The notes: a model not told the origin generated them from the letters alone. DNA of 28,094 nucleotides from JANQTF01 sp036835375 (GCA_036835375.1 DAITMB010000064.1:1-28094); one strand, 5' to 3'. Numbered from the stretch's first letter, positions 15,594-24,850 are shown. Program-made: numbers and translations.

Positions 15594-18500
15594 ATGAATC
15601 GAAGCATACGATATATTCTCTTATGGTTTTCGCTCGGGAGCGTGACCTACTTGGGAGCAGCTGAGCCTACGGGGGTACAGCGCAAAAAAATCGGAGGGTT
15701 CCGAACCGCTGAGGCTTGTCTTCCCCCTAGCGCATCTTCGCAGCTGGATGTCAACAATGTGAGGGCGCTTCTCCATAATGGTGGAGACATGTGGTGGGAT
15801 CTCGTGGGGGATCCTCGCTACGAAGTTCCCAAGGGGAGTAATCGGCACTCAATGTTTGCCAGCTCCTTGTGGATCGGCGGATTCGATGGCGCGAGTCAGC
15901 TTCGCGTAGCTGGCCAGACCTACCGCCAATCTGGAATTGACTTTTGGCCAGGACCGCTCACGGGTGGTCCGCTGGGAGGGCTGGCAGCTACCGAAAGGGA
16001 GACCTGCACCTTATACGACAAGATGTTCAAAATCAACAAGGCAGAAATTGACGCTTTCCTCGCTGCTTACGCGAACCGCGACGTGGAGCCTTTCAGCCTC
16101 GCTGATTTTCCGAATGTGAGAGACTGGCCTGCCATTGGTAATCCTAACTCCTCGCTCGGACTCGATGATGATGGCATTACCCTCGAAGCCTTTCGCGCGG
16201 ATGGAAGCCTCCTGTATGCAGCGCCATTTGTAAACGTGGACAATGATCCTTTTACCTACGATCCTACCCGTGGAGACTATCCGCTCATTGATGGAGATCA
16301 GGCCATTTGGTGGATCATCAACGACAAAGGAGACGTTCACACAGAGACTGGCGGGGAGCCCATCGGAATCGAAATTCACATCCTTGCCTTCGCTTTTACC
16401 ACAGCGAACGCAGTCAACGACATGACCTTCTACCGCCAAACGGTCGTCAACAGGGCCAGCCAAGTCCTCAATCAGACTTACATGGGACAATGGGTGGATG
16501 TGGACGTAGGCTTTGCTTTCAATGACTGGGTCGGCTGTGATACGACGCGTGGGCTCGGCTACGGCTTTAATGCTACGGCGGTCGATCAAGGTGCCAACGG
16601 CTATGGAGCCAATCCACCAGCATGTGGCGTTGACTTCTTTCAAGGTCCATTAGCCGATCCGTTCGACGGCGTGGATAATGATAAGGATGGGGTGATTGAT
16701 GAGCCGGGAGAGACGATCATCATGTCCAAATTCGTCTATTACAACAATGATTTTTCGCTGACTGGTAACCCCGAAGTTGCCCAGCATTTCTATGGCTACC
16801 TCACAGGGTTCTGGAAAGACGGAACGCCGATCGTGGACAACTACTCTAATGGAGGCCCCGGTAATGGATATGGTCCGGCTGGTGCAGGAGATCCTACTTC
16901 ATATATGTTTTCAGGAGATCCCTGCGCGGGCACTGGCTGGACAGAAGCGAATGCCAATAATGCCACCAACCAAGACCGACGATTTTTGCAATCGGCAGGT
17001 CCATTTACCCTTCAACCCGGTGCCGTCAATGAGATTGTCACTGGAGTAGTGTGGGCCAGAGGATTTTACAATGGGCAGTTTGGATCTGTGTGTGAATTGT
17101 TGGCGGCAGATGACATTGCCCAAGCACTCTTCGACAATAACTTTGTGCTTCTTGACGGTCCTGATGCCCCTGAGTTGGCAGTATCGGAATACAGCCAGGA
17201 GCTGCTCCTCAGTTGGGGATACCCAGAGGCTTTCCGAAACGTGCGAAACAACTACAACGAAAGCTACGTCCAAGCGGATCCCGTCTTAAAGGCAGAAGGA
17301 GTAGCTGACTCTATATTTAGGTTCCAGGGGTACATCCTTTATCAGATGGCCGATATCACTGTCGGGCCCAACGAGCTGAATGACCCGGACAGGGCGAGGA
17401 TCCTGGCGCAGTGCGATGTGAAGGATGGCGTAGGCACGATTGTGAATCGGATTGAACAGCAGGTAGAAGGGCTAAGTCTTCCTATCATCATCGACGAAGT
17501 CATGGTGCAAGGAGCCGATAACGGGATATTCAACAGCATTCGAGTGGACCGAGACCTGTTCGCTCAGGCTGGCGACTCCCGCCTGAAAAATTACACCACG
17601 TACTATTACGCCGTAGTGGCTTACGCCTACAACGATACTTCTTCGGATGGACGGCGCTTTGTACAGGGGAACCGATTTTTCCGGGTAGTGCCAGCTATGC
17701 CTCACCCGATTGAATTTGAGCAGCAGGGAACAGTTGTCGCAACAACCTACGGCGATGGAATCCCCTTATCAATGACCGCAGGGGTGGGTAACGGCGGACG
17801 TTTTCTATCGCTCGACGAAAACACTGTCGATGCTATATTAGCCAGCGGATCTACCGGAACACTCAATTTTGTGGACGGTGCAGGCCCGATCCAAGTCAAG
17901 GTGACGGACCCCAAGCAGGTTCGTGGTGCATACTACCGACTTCGGGTGCCTGGCAATCAGTTTGAAGAGATACGATTGATTTCTCGGGACACCATTTCTG
18001 GAATCACAGTTGTTGACTCAATTTTCGCAGAATGGATTCTAGAAGAGTCTGATACAGAATCAGGCCCCTACGCACGGGTGTTTGCTTCGACGTATTCCAA
18101 ACGAAACGACGGAACGGTAGCACGACCACAACCATTGGTAGGCACTGAGCGTGTCGTTCCGGAACGCGGCTTCTCCATTGTGGTAGAAAACGTGACCCCA
18201 GCTGGGGACACCAATGATGTGTCTGGCAACACAGGTGTGATCGGCGGGCGCATCGTGTTTGATGATCCTTCTCAGGCTTGGCTCACAGGCCTCCCCGACT
18301 TCAACGAATTCGAGCCTTTCAACTGGATTCGTGGCGGACCCAATGCATCCAGTGGACGTGGGTCGGGAGATGGATATGCCTTCCGAAATCAAGGGATCTA
18401 CGACAAGAATGGAGACTTTCAGACCATACTTTCGGGTCGCTGGGCGCCTTTTGCACTCGCCAGGGCCTTCAACAATGATCTTCAAGGCGGGGGTCAAATT

Positions 18501-19598
18501 GCACCTGGACTGCCGATAAGGGCTCCCTCAGGTAACCGCCAAGTGGATCCGGCTGAGTTGATCAACCTTGCCAACCTGCCTGATGTGGATATTGTCTTCA
18601 CCAGCGACATCACTAAATGGTCCCGCTGCGTGGTGGTAGAAACCAGCCCTAACTCCGGACTAGGGTCAGGTGCGTGGCAGTTGTCGGCCAAGTGGCGCGA
18701 CAATGTCAATCAGGAAGGACTTTCCGAAGGCATTCGCACCCGTGATGACCACGGCATGGGGTGGTTCCCGGGTTATGCCATCAATGTTTCCACAGGAGAA
18801 AGGCTGAACGTCTTTTTCGGAGAAAGTTCTTGGGACAAGCTCAACCGAGGAGATGATATGCTTTTCAATCCTACGGGAGAATTTGGGGCTAATCTCGATC
18901 GCGTGGGTGGAAGACATTATGTTTATGTGACAAATCTTCCCTACGATGGGTGCGAGAGCATTCGAGGAGTGCTGCAGAATGCCAATGATCTACCTGAAGG
19001 AAACGGATCGTTCAGTGATGCCATTTTCTTCCCTTCGACGGGCAACAATATCAAGGACGCTTACAAACACGTGGCTTGGGTCGGAATTCCCTTGGCAGCT
19101 CCGGGTTATGATGTCCCTAGCGGCAGAGACATTCCCACCGATGCGACAGTGTCCCTTCGGACAAGAAAGTCGTTTGGGCCGCGTGAAGGCAGCACAGAAT
19201 CGCCTATTTTTGAGTTCAATACAGTCGATCTTGCTGCCAGAAACGGCGACTTAGAGGTGGCAAAAGATGCCCTGGAAAAGGTGCTTGTCGTGCCGAATCC
19301 ATACTACGCTTACTCTTCCTATGAATTGGGCCAGCTCGACAATCGGGTAAAAATCACCAACCTTCCTCAGAAGTGTCGAATTTCAATTTTCACGCTGAAC
19401 GGAAATCTTGTCCGGCAATTCACAAAAGATTCTGATGAGCCGGATCAGGACTGGGACTTGAAAAATACGGTAGGGGTGCCCGTCGCCTCTGGTGTGTACA
19501 TCATCCATGTGGATGCGAACATTGATGGCCTCAATCTCGGAGAAAAAGTCATCAAGCTCTTCGCTGTCATGCGCCAAATTGACCTCGATTCTTATTGA
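15594..19598 (+). CDS. Giant secreted protein with type IX-like C-terminal domain
   Basis: A 1334-residue exported protein. MNRSIRYILLWFSLGSVTYL and a following GAA form a signal peptide. No enzyme family is recognised. Visible features: a calcium-loop-like DNDKDGVIDE (361-370, D-x-D-x-D-G-x-x-D), numerous Gly/Asn/Asp-rich and aromatic stretches typical of beta-rich surface proteins, a possible fibronectin-type segment from about residue 520 (PDAPELAVSEYSQELLLSWG), and a C-terminal domain from about 1228 (VVPNPYYAYSSYE, ITNLPQKCRISIFTLNGNLV, VPVASGVYIIHVD) of the FlgD-Ig/type IX sorting type found in Rhodothermales and Ignavibacteria, ending in KVIKLFAVMRQ plus a short tail. It should cross the outer membrane by the type IX system. 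Position between a TonB receptor and a PorV-like protein suggests that all three work together. Confidence 0.8.
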   Translation: MNRSIRYILLWFSLGSVTYLGAAEPTGVQRKKIGGFRTAEACLPPSASSQLDVNNVRALLHNGGDMWWDLVGDPRYEVPKGSNRHSMFASSLWIGGFDGASQLRVAGQTYRQSGIDFWPGPLTGGPLGGLAATERETCTLYDKMFKINKAEIDAFLAAYANRDVEPFSLADFPNVRDWPAIGNPNSSLGLDDDGITLEAFRADGSLLYAAPFVNVDNDPFTYDPTRGDYPLIDGDQAIWWIINDKGDVHTETGGEPIGIEIHILAFAFTTANAVNDMTFYRQTVVNRASQVLNQTYMGQWVDVDVGFAFNDWVGCDTTRGLGYGFNATAVDQGANGYGANPPACGVDFFQGPLADPFDGVDNDKDGVIDEPGETIIMSKFVYYNNDFSLTGNPEVAQHFYGYLTGFWKDGTPIVDNYSNGGPGNGYGPAGAGDPTSYMFSGDPCAGTGWTEANANNATNQDRRFLQSAGPFTLQPGAVNEIVTGVVWARGFYNGQFGSVCELLAADDIAQALFDNNFVLLDGPDAPELAVSEYSQELLLSWGYPEAFRNVRNNYNESYVQADPVLKAEGVADSIFRFQGYILYQMADITVGPNELNDPDRARILAQCDVKDGVGTIVNRIEQQVEGLSLPIIIDEVMVQGADNGIFNSIRVDRDLFAQAGDSRLKNYTTYYYAVVAYAYNDTSSDGRRFVQGNRFFRVVPAMPHPIEFEQQGTVVATTYGDGIPLSMTAGVGNGGRFLSLDENTVDAILASGSTGTLNFVDGAGPIQVKVTDPKQVRGAYYRLRVPGNQFEEIRLISRDTISGITVVDSIFAEWILEESDTESGPYARVFASTYSKRNDGTVARPQPLVGTERVVPERGFSIVVENVTPAGDTNDVSGNTGVIGGRIVFDDPSQAWLTGLPDFNEFEPFNWIRGGPNASSGRGSGDGYAFRNQGIYDKNGDFQTILSGRWAPFALARAFNNDLQGGGQIAPGLPIRAPSGNRQVDPAELINLANLPDVDIVFTSDITKWSRCVVVETSPNSGLGSGAWQLSAKWRDNVNQEGLSEGIRTRDDHGMGWFPGYAINVSTGERLNVFFGESSWDKLNRGDDMLFNPTGEFGANLDRVGGRHYVYVTNLPYDGCESIRGVLQNANDLPEGNGSFSDAIFFPSTGNNIKDAYKHVAWVGIPLAAPGYDVPSGRDIPTDATVSLRTRKSFGPREGSTESPIFEFNTVDLAARNGDLEVAKDALEKVLVVPNPYYAYSSYELGQLDNRVKITNLPQKCRISIFTLNGNLVRQFTKDSDEPDQDWDLKNTVGVPVASGVYIIHVDANIDGLNLGEKVIKLFAVMRQIDLDSY

Positions 19599-19672
19599 TC
19601 TTCTTGTCTGCGGCCTGGCTTGGCCGGGCTGCAGACTATTCATTTTCTCTCGACTACTTGGGAATTGTCCTT

Positions 19673-20764
19673 ATGAAGAAATATTTTACCCTCCTAGTTC
19701 TCCTTGCGGGTGGAAGCCTGCTCCTACAAGCTCAAGATAGTCCAGGATCCTCTCCAGAGCGGGTAGGCCAGGCAGGTGCTGTAGAACTACTGATCAACTC
19801 CATGCCCAGAAGTTCGGGTGTCCAAGGATTAGACTTGGGATCTACGAGTGGGATTGAGGCTTCTATGGTCAATCCGGCTGGAATTGCACGGACGACCGGA
19901 ACCGAATTGCAGTTTTCGCGGACAGCCTGGCTGCGAGGAACAGACATTTTCGTGAATAGCTTTGGATTTTCTCAAAGTCTGGGAGAAGGTTCTGGGACCC
20001 TCGGGTTGCTGATCAACTCCCTCGATTTGGGCGAATTTATTCGCACGACCGTTGACCAGCCCGATGGTACCCTCGGGACCTTTAGCCCTACGTTTATCAA
20101 CATCGGACTTTCCTACGCGAAGAAGTTCACAGATCGTATTCATGTCGGGTTCACCAGCCGGATCATCAGTCAGTCCACTCCGGAAGTATCTGCAAATGGC
20201 GTTGCCTTTGATGCAGGGGTACAATATCGAACAGGAGAGCGTGACCGCCTGAAGTTGGGCATTGCCCTTCGAAATGTGGGTTCTACTATGCGCTTTGGCG
20301 GAGATGGACTTTCCGGTAGGGTCCCGTTTGAAAGCACCAATCCCTTTCAGACAGGAGTCAACATTCCTACTGCCCGATTTGAATTACCGACTACACTCAG
20401 CATGGGAGGCTCCTATGACTTCTTTTTTGGTCCTCAAAACACGGTGAGCCTCATCGGATCTTTCATTTCAAACGCATACTACTTCAACCAGGGAGGCCTC
20501 GGATTGACCTACAGCTATCGAGACATTGTGACCTTGCGCGGGGGATTCTTGTATGAGCAGGGAATTTTTGGAGACTTGGGAAGAGAGCGATACAATGCAC
20601 ATACGGGAGGAGCGGTAGGTGCTTCCTTCCAAGTGCCTTTCGGAGACAAGAAATTTGACGCGAGCGGCAACGACACGTATTCAAATTTCTCTCTCGACAT
20701 GAGCTATCGCTTCACAAATCCCTTTGGAGGGACTTTCACATTTGGTGCAAGGATAGACATTTAG
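19673..20764 (+). CDS. PorV/PorQ family outer-membrane protein
   Basis: A 363-residue barrel protein from the ATG at 19673 with signal peptide MKKYFTLLVLLAGGSLLLQA. The segment after it shows the PorV/PorQ pattern: RVGQAGAVELLINSMPRSSG, then LGSTSGIEASMVNPAGIART, where an 'S..NPAG' turn precedes the first strands. It continues as alternating amphipathic strands and ends TFTFGARIDI, a beta strand, but not with phenylalanine. PorV carries type IX cargo from the translocon to the attachment machinery at the outer membrane; PorQ is its relative. Since this copy sits directly behind a gene for a likely type IX cargo, it may be a dedicated shuttle or anchor for it. An in-frame extension back to 19595 is not a plausible start. 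Confidence 0.85.
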   Translation: MKKYFTLLVLLAGGSLLLQAQDSPGSSPERVGQAGAVELLINSMPRSSGVQGLDLGSTSGIEASMVNPAGIARTTGTELQFSRTAWLRGTDIFVNSFGFSQSLGEGSGTLGLLINSLDLGEFIRTTVDQPDGTLGTFSPTFINIGLSYAKKFTDRIHVGFTSRIISQSTPEVSANGVAFDAGVQYRTGERDRLKLGIALRNVGSTMRFGGDGLSGRVPFESTNPFQTGVNIPTARFELPTTLSMGGSYDFFFGPQNTVSLIGSFISNAYYFNQGGLGLTYSYRDIVTLRGGFLYEQGIFGDLGRERYNAHTGGAVGASFQVPFGDKKFDASGNDTYSNFSLDMSYRFTNPFGGTFTFGARIDI

Positions 20765-20791
20765 TATATTCGTTGTCTCAAAAAAATATTT

Positions 20792-20830
20792 GGGTTGGCT
20801 TCATGGCCGACCCATCTATTTTTTTATTTA
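20792..20830 (+). terminator. Rho-independent terminator after the PorV-like gene
   Basis: GGGTTGGC (20792-20799) pairs with GCCGACCC (20806-20813), including one G-T wobble, over a 6-nt loop, followed by a T-rich run from about 20818. It lies 28 bases after the stop and closes the three-gene unit before greA. Confidence 0.8.
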
Positions 20831-20904
20831 CCCAGTACCATAAAAAGCTGCGGTTCTCCTCCCCTGTGTAAGGAAGCCGCTATTTTCCGTTAACGAACAT
20901 CGAT

Positions 20905-21378
20905 ATGAGTGACGTCACGTATCTGACCAGAGAAGGGTATGAGAAGCTTATGGCTAAGCTTCAGGAACTCCGCACGAAAGGAAGGGCCGAAATGGCTGAT
21001 GCAATCCAGAAAGCACGCGAAATGGGAGATCTCAGCGAAAACGCCGAGTACGACGCAGCCAAGGATGCGCAAGGACTATTGGAGATGGAAATTTCTAAGT
21101 TGGAGACGACTATGTCCCACGCAAGAATCTTGGATAGCACTGATACCGATATCGACAAGGCATACATCCTGACCAAGGTGAGGCTGAAAAACCTCAAGGT
21201 AGGGAAGGAAATTACTTATACCCTCGTGGCAGAAGAAGAAGCTGACCTCAAGGCGAATAAGCTCTCCGTCAAATCTCCCGTCGGAAAAGCAGTCTTGGGC
21301 AAGTCGGTCGGTGATATTGTCATGGTGGAAGTTCCCGCTGGAAACATGGAGTTTGAATTGCTCGAAATCTCCCGATAA
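20905..21378 (+). CDS. greA: Transcription elongation factor GreA
   Basis: A 157-residue protein of normal GreA length. The N-terminal coiled coil (YLTREGYEKLMAKLQELRTK through GDLSENAEYDAAK and on to about residue 75) carries the acidic tip residues in GDLSEN that enter the RNA polymerase secondary channel and stimulate cleavage of backtracked RNA. The C-terminal FKBP-like domain contains 'VGKEITYTLVAEEEADLKAN' and the closing SPVGKAVLGKSVGDIVMVEV. The next gene (HIT family) starts 11 bases after the stop on the same strand, a pairing seen often in Bacteroidota. The preceding terminator separates it from the PorV-like gene, so it probably has its own promoter. Confidence 0.97.
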   Translation: MSDVTYLTREGYEKLMAKLQELRTKGRAEMADAIQKAREMGDLSENAEYDAAKDAQGLLEMEISKLETTMSHARILDSTDTDIDKAYILTKVRLKNLKVGKEITYTLVAEEEADLKANKLSVKSPVGKAVLGKSVGDIVMVEVPAGNMEFELLEISR

Positions 21379-21389
21379 CTGCTTTTGTT

Positions 21390-21782
21390 ATGGCTTCGAT
21401 CTTCTCAGAAATTGTCTCAGGTAACATTCCTTGCCACAAAGTCGCAGAGACGGAGGATTTTCTGGCGTTTCTGGACATTCGTCCCCTGACCAAAGGTCAC
21501 ACCCTCGCTATCCCTAAATTAGAGGTAGATTATCTCTTCGATCTCCCCAACGATCTTTACGTGGGTCTCCATGTATTCGCAAGAGAAGTCGCGCTGGCAC
21601 TTCAGCGCACGGTGCCCTGTACCCGAATTGGTACGGCAGTCGTTGGCCTCGAAGTGCCACACGCCCACATTCACTTGATCCCGATCAATGCTATCCAAGA
21701 CATGGATTTTTCGCGACCTAAGTTATCTTTTAGCTCAGAGGAAATGGCTGCCCTTGCGGCAGCCATTCACCGAAATCTCTAA
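21390..21782 (+). CDS. HIT family nucleotide hydrolase
   Basis: A 130-residue protein beginning MASIFSEIVSGNIPCHKVAE, the usual HIT opening, with KGHTLAIPKLEVDYLFDL in the middle and the catalytic triad motif HAHIHLIP (H-x-H-x-H) near residue 90. Members hydrolyse or transfer nucleotide monophosphates from dinucleoside polyphosphates, AMP-lysine and similar substrates through a histidine-AMP intermediate; housekeeping nucleotide clean-up is likely. The usual C-terminal tail is short but normal for the bacterial Hint/YcfF-like branch. It forms a two-gene operon with greA. Confidence 0.93.
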   Translation: MASIFSEIVSGNIPCHKVAETEDFLAFLDIRPLTKGHTLAIPKLEVDYLFDLPNDLYVGLHVFAREVALALQRTVPCTRIGTAVVGLEVPHAHIHLIPINAIQDMDFSRPKLSFSSEEMAALAAAIHRNL

Positions 21783-21870
21783 TCTTGCCTTCTCATTCGC
21801 TCTCTCATCGCACTCCTCCTGATTAGTAGCGCATTCGCCTCGGCGAGACTTCCATGAGTGAAGGGAGCGA

Positions 21871-22482
21871 TTACTTTTTGCGATCGGGATTTTGCTTGAT
21901 AAACTCTCCCCAATCTTGATAGCGCTTGCCTGTACTCTCAAGATTTCGCTGAAAGGCGTGGCACACAGCAACAGCCAATCCATCGCTGGCATCCATCGCT
22001 TCAATCTCGAGTTTTTCATTCAGAAGTTTTTCCAGCATGATGAACACTTGTTCTTTACTGGCGGCTCCATTTCCCGTGATGGCCATCTTTACTTTCCGTG
22101 GCGCATACTCGTAGATCTGCATCTGATGCATGAGGCCAGCGGCCATGGCTACCCCTTGTGCCCTGCCGAGTTTAAGCATGGATTGCACGTTTTTGCCATA
22201 AAATGGAGCCTCTAAAGCCATTTCCCTCGGCGAAAATTCCTCAATGATGCTCGTGACTCTAGTGAAGATTTTGTGCAATCGGGCTGGATGGTCGGGGAAT
22301 TTTCCCAGCTTGATCACGCCTTGGGTGAGCAGCTTCATCTGTTTGCCTTCAAGGGCGATGATGCCGTATCCAGTAAGGGTTGTTCCGGGGTCTATTCCTA
22401 AAATGGTCCGTGCTGCCAAGGGCTTTTGGTCAAATGGTAGATAAAATGGTCTCCGAGGGAAAGATTTCTCCACCGAGATCAT
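21871..22482 (-). CDS. ruvC: Crossover junction endodeoxyribonuclease RuvC
   Basis: RuvC resolves Holliday junctions with the RuvAB motor. From the ATG at 22482 it has 203 residues. The first catalytic aspartate is residue 31 in LGIDPGTTLTGYG, the glutamate residue 91 in MALEAPFYG, and the last two acids lie in AMDASDGLAVAVCHAF. The segments KNVQSMLKLGRAQGVAM and ASKEQVFIML are also conserved. About 27 residues precede the first core strand, more than in most RuvC proteins; a TTG at 22527 would lengthen this further. A shorter form cannot be ruled out because no internal ATG exists before the core. The gene stands alone and convergent with the greA-HIT pair. Confidence 0.94.
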   Translation of the reverse strand: MISVEKSFPRRPFYLPFDQKPLAARTILGIDPGTTLTGYGIIALEGKQMKLLTQGVIKLGKFPDHPARLHKIFTRVTSIIEEFSPREMALEAPFYGKNVQSMLKLGRAQGVAMAAGLMHQMQIYEYAPRKVKMAITGNGAASKEQVFIMLEKLLNEKLEIEAMDASDGLAVAVCHAFQRNLESTGKRYQDWGEFIKQNPDRKK

Positions 22483-22730
22483 CGCTATTTGAAATCTGTG
22501 AGGGAAGGTAGCCAGCAGAATTGACAATTGGGTGAATGAGCAGGTGATTTATTTCTTAAGGTTCAAGAGAAGGGGCAAATTTTATTGTCAAATCTCTTAA
22601 CATGAAAATCCAGTCCCATGGGGACTTTACAAGCCGATGATTTTCGCAGAAGGTACCATCTGGCAAGATGTAGGATTGGTGCTGGGTTCGCATTTTGCGA
22701 GGAAAAAGGAAGCGCGTATTTTCGCTGAGC

Positions 22731-23720
22731 ATGAAGCAACTGGCCGTCCGACTTATTTATCAATGGAAATCTTCCCGGGGGAGCTCGCGGTCTTCGATGC
22801 GTTGGCTACCCTGGGCGATCAGTGTCTTGGCAGTGGGCTACGTTGCGCATCGCTTGCTGTCCGAAGATCCTGTAGTGTGGGAAGGAATTTGGCCGCCCAG
22901 TGCTACTTTGATGGGGTATTCTTTGGTAGCTCTCGCCCTGATGCCGCTGAATTGGGCTTTGGAGGGAGAAAAATGGCGGCTGCTCATCCACCGCTGGTAT
23001 CCCAACTTGACAAGAAAGGCCGCCTTTCAAGCGGTACTTTGCGGTTTATCCATGGGCATATTTACCCCCAACCGGGTCGGTGAATATCCGGGCAGAATCA
23101 TGACCTTAGCGCCGGGATATCGCTGGGAAGCAGCTGTCTCCATGCTGGTGGATCGATGGATTCAGATGGTCGTGACTGTCTGGCTGGGAATCGCAGCGAT
23201 CATGCTTTTGGCAGACTACCTTCCTCTTACCTGGCAACAGCTTGCAGTTCGCTGGCTCCCTTGGCTGGTGCTGGTTGCAGTCACAGCACCCATTGTGGGA
23301 TTACTACTCATTCCTTACTGGGTGAAGCTCGTGCCAGGCCACGGAATCGGTGCCCGCATTCGCATTGCTTTTTCGGCCATTAGTCCCAAGACTGGCATCC
23401 GAATTTTTTTGCTCTCCCTCCTCCGAAATGGGGTGTTTTCGCTCCAATTCCTCATTATGCTCTACGGCGCAGGACTGGATTTGGCATGGACCATAGTCAT
23501 CCCTCTGATATGGCTCATTTTCTTGATTAAGTCCGTCGTACCCTATTGGACATTTACCGAGCTAGGGATTCGCGAATCAATCGCCATCTCCGTCTTTGGA
23601 CTTGTTGGCGTAGCGGCGGCCATCGCTTTTTCCGCCACTTTCCTCTTGTATGTCTTCAACCTCATCATTCCTTCTTTGTGGGGGCTTCGATGGATTCACC
23701 GAATTTCATGGGCGTCCTGA
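22731..23720 (+). CDS. LPG-synthase-like (UPF0104) multi-spanning membrane protein
   Basis: A 329-residue inner-membrane protein with about eight predicted helices. The conserved UPF0104/lysylphosphatidylglycerol synthase membrane-domain features are visible: 'NWALEGEKWRLLI' after helix 2, then 'AVLCGLSMGIFTPNRVGEYP', the near-invariant G-x-x-x-G-x-x-T-P-x-R-x-G-E segment, and 'FTELGIRESIAISVFG' late in the protein. The family includes the flippase part of MprF, without its aminoacyl-transfer domain here. A role in lipid or polyprenyl-linked sugar flipping is suggested, but not shown. The ATG at 22731 is preferred over a TTG at 22695. Its 3' end overlaps the glycosyltransferase gene, so the two are probably co-translated. 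Confidence 0.87.
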   Translation: MKQLAVRLIYQWKSSRGSSRSSMRWLPWAISVLAVGYVAHRLLSEDPVVWEGIWPPSATLMGYSLVALALMPLNWALEGEKWRLLIHRWYPNLTRKAAFQAVLCGLSMGIFTPNRVGEYPGRIMTLAPGYRWEAAVSMLVDRWIQMVVTVWLGIAAIMLLADYLPLTWQQLAVRWLPWLVLVAVTAPIVGLLLIPYWVKLVPGHGIGARIRIAFSAISPKTGIRIFLLSLLRNGVFSLQFLIMLYGAGLDLAWTIVIPLIWLIFLIKSVVPYWTFTELGIRESIAISVFGLVGVAAAIAFSATFLLYVFNLIIPSLWGLRWIHRISWAS

Positions 23721-24850
23721 CAATGGGAATTCTGATTGGCTTGGGACTACTCTTGGCAATGTGCCTGGTAGGCTATGCTGTCATGGTCGCCATAGCCACC
23801 TACCATTTCAACCAAGCACCTGATCCCGTTGCATTATCCGAGCCTCTTCCCTTTATTTCGGTGGTCATTGCTGCCCGAAATGAAGCCGATCATTTACCCG
23901 CTTGCCTCGAATCAGTGGCTTCGCAGACCTATCCGGGCCCATGGGAGCTGATTTTGGTCGATGATCATAGCGAAGACGCATCCACTGAATTGGTTCCCGC
24001 CATCTTAGAACGCCATGTCGGTCTTTCTTCGACCTATATCTCTTCCAAAGATCAGGGAAAAAAGGCTGCCATTCAGGCCGGGGTGACGCTGGCAAGCGGC
24101 GAATGGATTCTTCAGACCGACGCTGATTGTGTCGTAACTTCAGATTGGTTGAATGCGATGAGTCGGTGGATGTCGTCGGAGGTAGGATTTATTTCAGGAC
24201 CCATTCGTTTGGAGCCCGGCTTCCGCTGGCTGGATCGTTTACAAGCATTAGAGACCTTGGGGTTGGTGACGCTAGGGGCAGGCTCTTTGCTAGGCGGATT
24301 TCCCAATATGGCCAACGGAGCCAATATGGCCTATCGTAGGTCCTTGTTTCAGGACATCGGAGGATTTGCGGGAGCAGTGCACATCGCCTCTGGCGACGAC
24401 GAATTTCTCCTGCAAAAAATCGAGATGGATGGTCGTTACCGTCTTGCCTTCGCCAAAGACATTCGCGCTGTAGTAGTCACAGATCCTCTTCCTACATGGA
24501 GACAGCTCAAACAACAGCGTTTGAGATGGGTTTCCAAAGCCCGTGCCTACCTGCATAAGCGTAGCAATTGGCTCCAAATCATGTCTTGGCTGGGGTTTGT
24601 GGCATTTCCTTGGTGGCTCTTGATCTCCACTTGGGTGCCCGGCGCGCTGATCGTATTGGCGTTGCTCTGTCTGGTGAAAGTGTGCGTGGACCATTGGTTA
24701 ATGCGCTCGGGTGCCGTATTTTTACAAATTACTTCCTGGCTCCGGTGGTTTTGGGCGCTCGAGATGGTGTACATTCCCTATGTGATCTGGATCGGGGTAG
24801 TAGGGAATTTGGTAAAAACCTACACATGGAAAGACAGAAGCGTCAAATGA
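23690..24850 (+). CDS. Membrane-bound family 2 glycosyltransferase
   Basis: A 386-residue protein with one N-terminal helix (about 10-38), a cytoplasmic GT-A domain and two to three C-terminal helices (about 290-375). GT2 motifs: FISVVIAARNEADHLPACLE, ILVDDHSED (88-96), the metal-binding TDAD (143-146), the acceptor-site GDDEF (235-239) and the processive-type QQRLRW (275-280). Such proteins add sugars to lipid or polymer acceptors at the inner face of the membrane. The start at 23690 overlaps the upstream gene by 31 bases; ATG codons at 23708 and 23723 are alternatives. It overlaps the next gene by four bases, so all belong to one operon. Donor and acceptor are unknown. Confidence 0.88.
   Translation: MDSPNFMGVLTMGILIGLGLLLAMCLVGYAVMVAIATYHFNQAPDPVALSEPLPFISVVIAARNEADHLPACLESVASQTYPGPWELILVDDHSEDASTELVPAILERHVGLSSTYISSKDQGKKAAIQAGVTLASGEWILQTDADCVVTSDWLNAMSRWMSSEVGFISGPIRLEPGFRWLDRLQALETLGLVTLGAGSLLGGFPNMANGANMAYRRSLFQDIGGFAGAVHIASGDDEFLLQKIEMDGRYRLAFAKDIRAVVVTDPLPTWRQLKQQRLRWVSKARAYLHKRSNWLQIMSWLGFVAFPWWLLISTWVPGALIVLALLCLVKVCVDHWLMRSGAVFLQITSWLRWFWALEMVYIPYVIWIGVVGNLVKTYTWKDRSVK

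Noticed and set aside
16011..16643. Long open frame on the minus strand (210 codons) inside the giant secreted protein gene
   Set aside because: It lies entirely antisense to a well-supported gene, has no recognisable motifs and no sensible gene context.
20851..20886. Second hairpin (GCGGTT with AAGCCGC) just before greA
   Set aside because: Only about six pairs with a wobble and a 16-nt loop; too weak to call a terminator or attenuator.
22610..22630. Short hairpin AGTCCC/GGGACT upstream of the UPF0104 gene
   Set aside because: Six base pairs with a three-base loop is common by chance and no regulatory context is seen.
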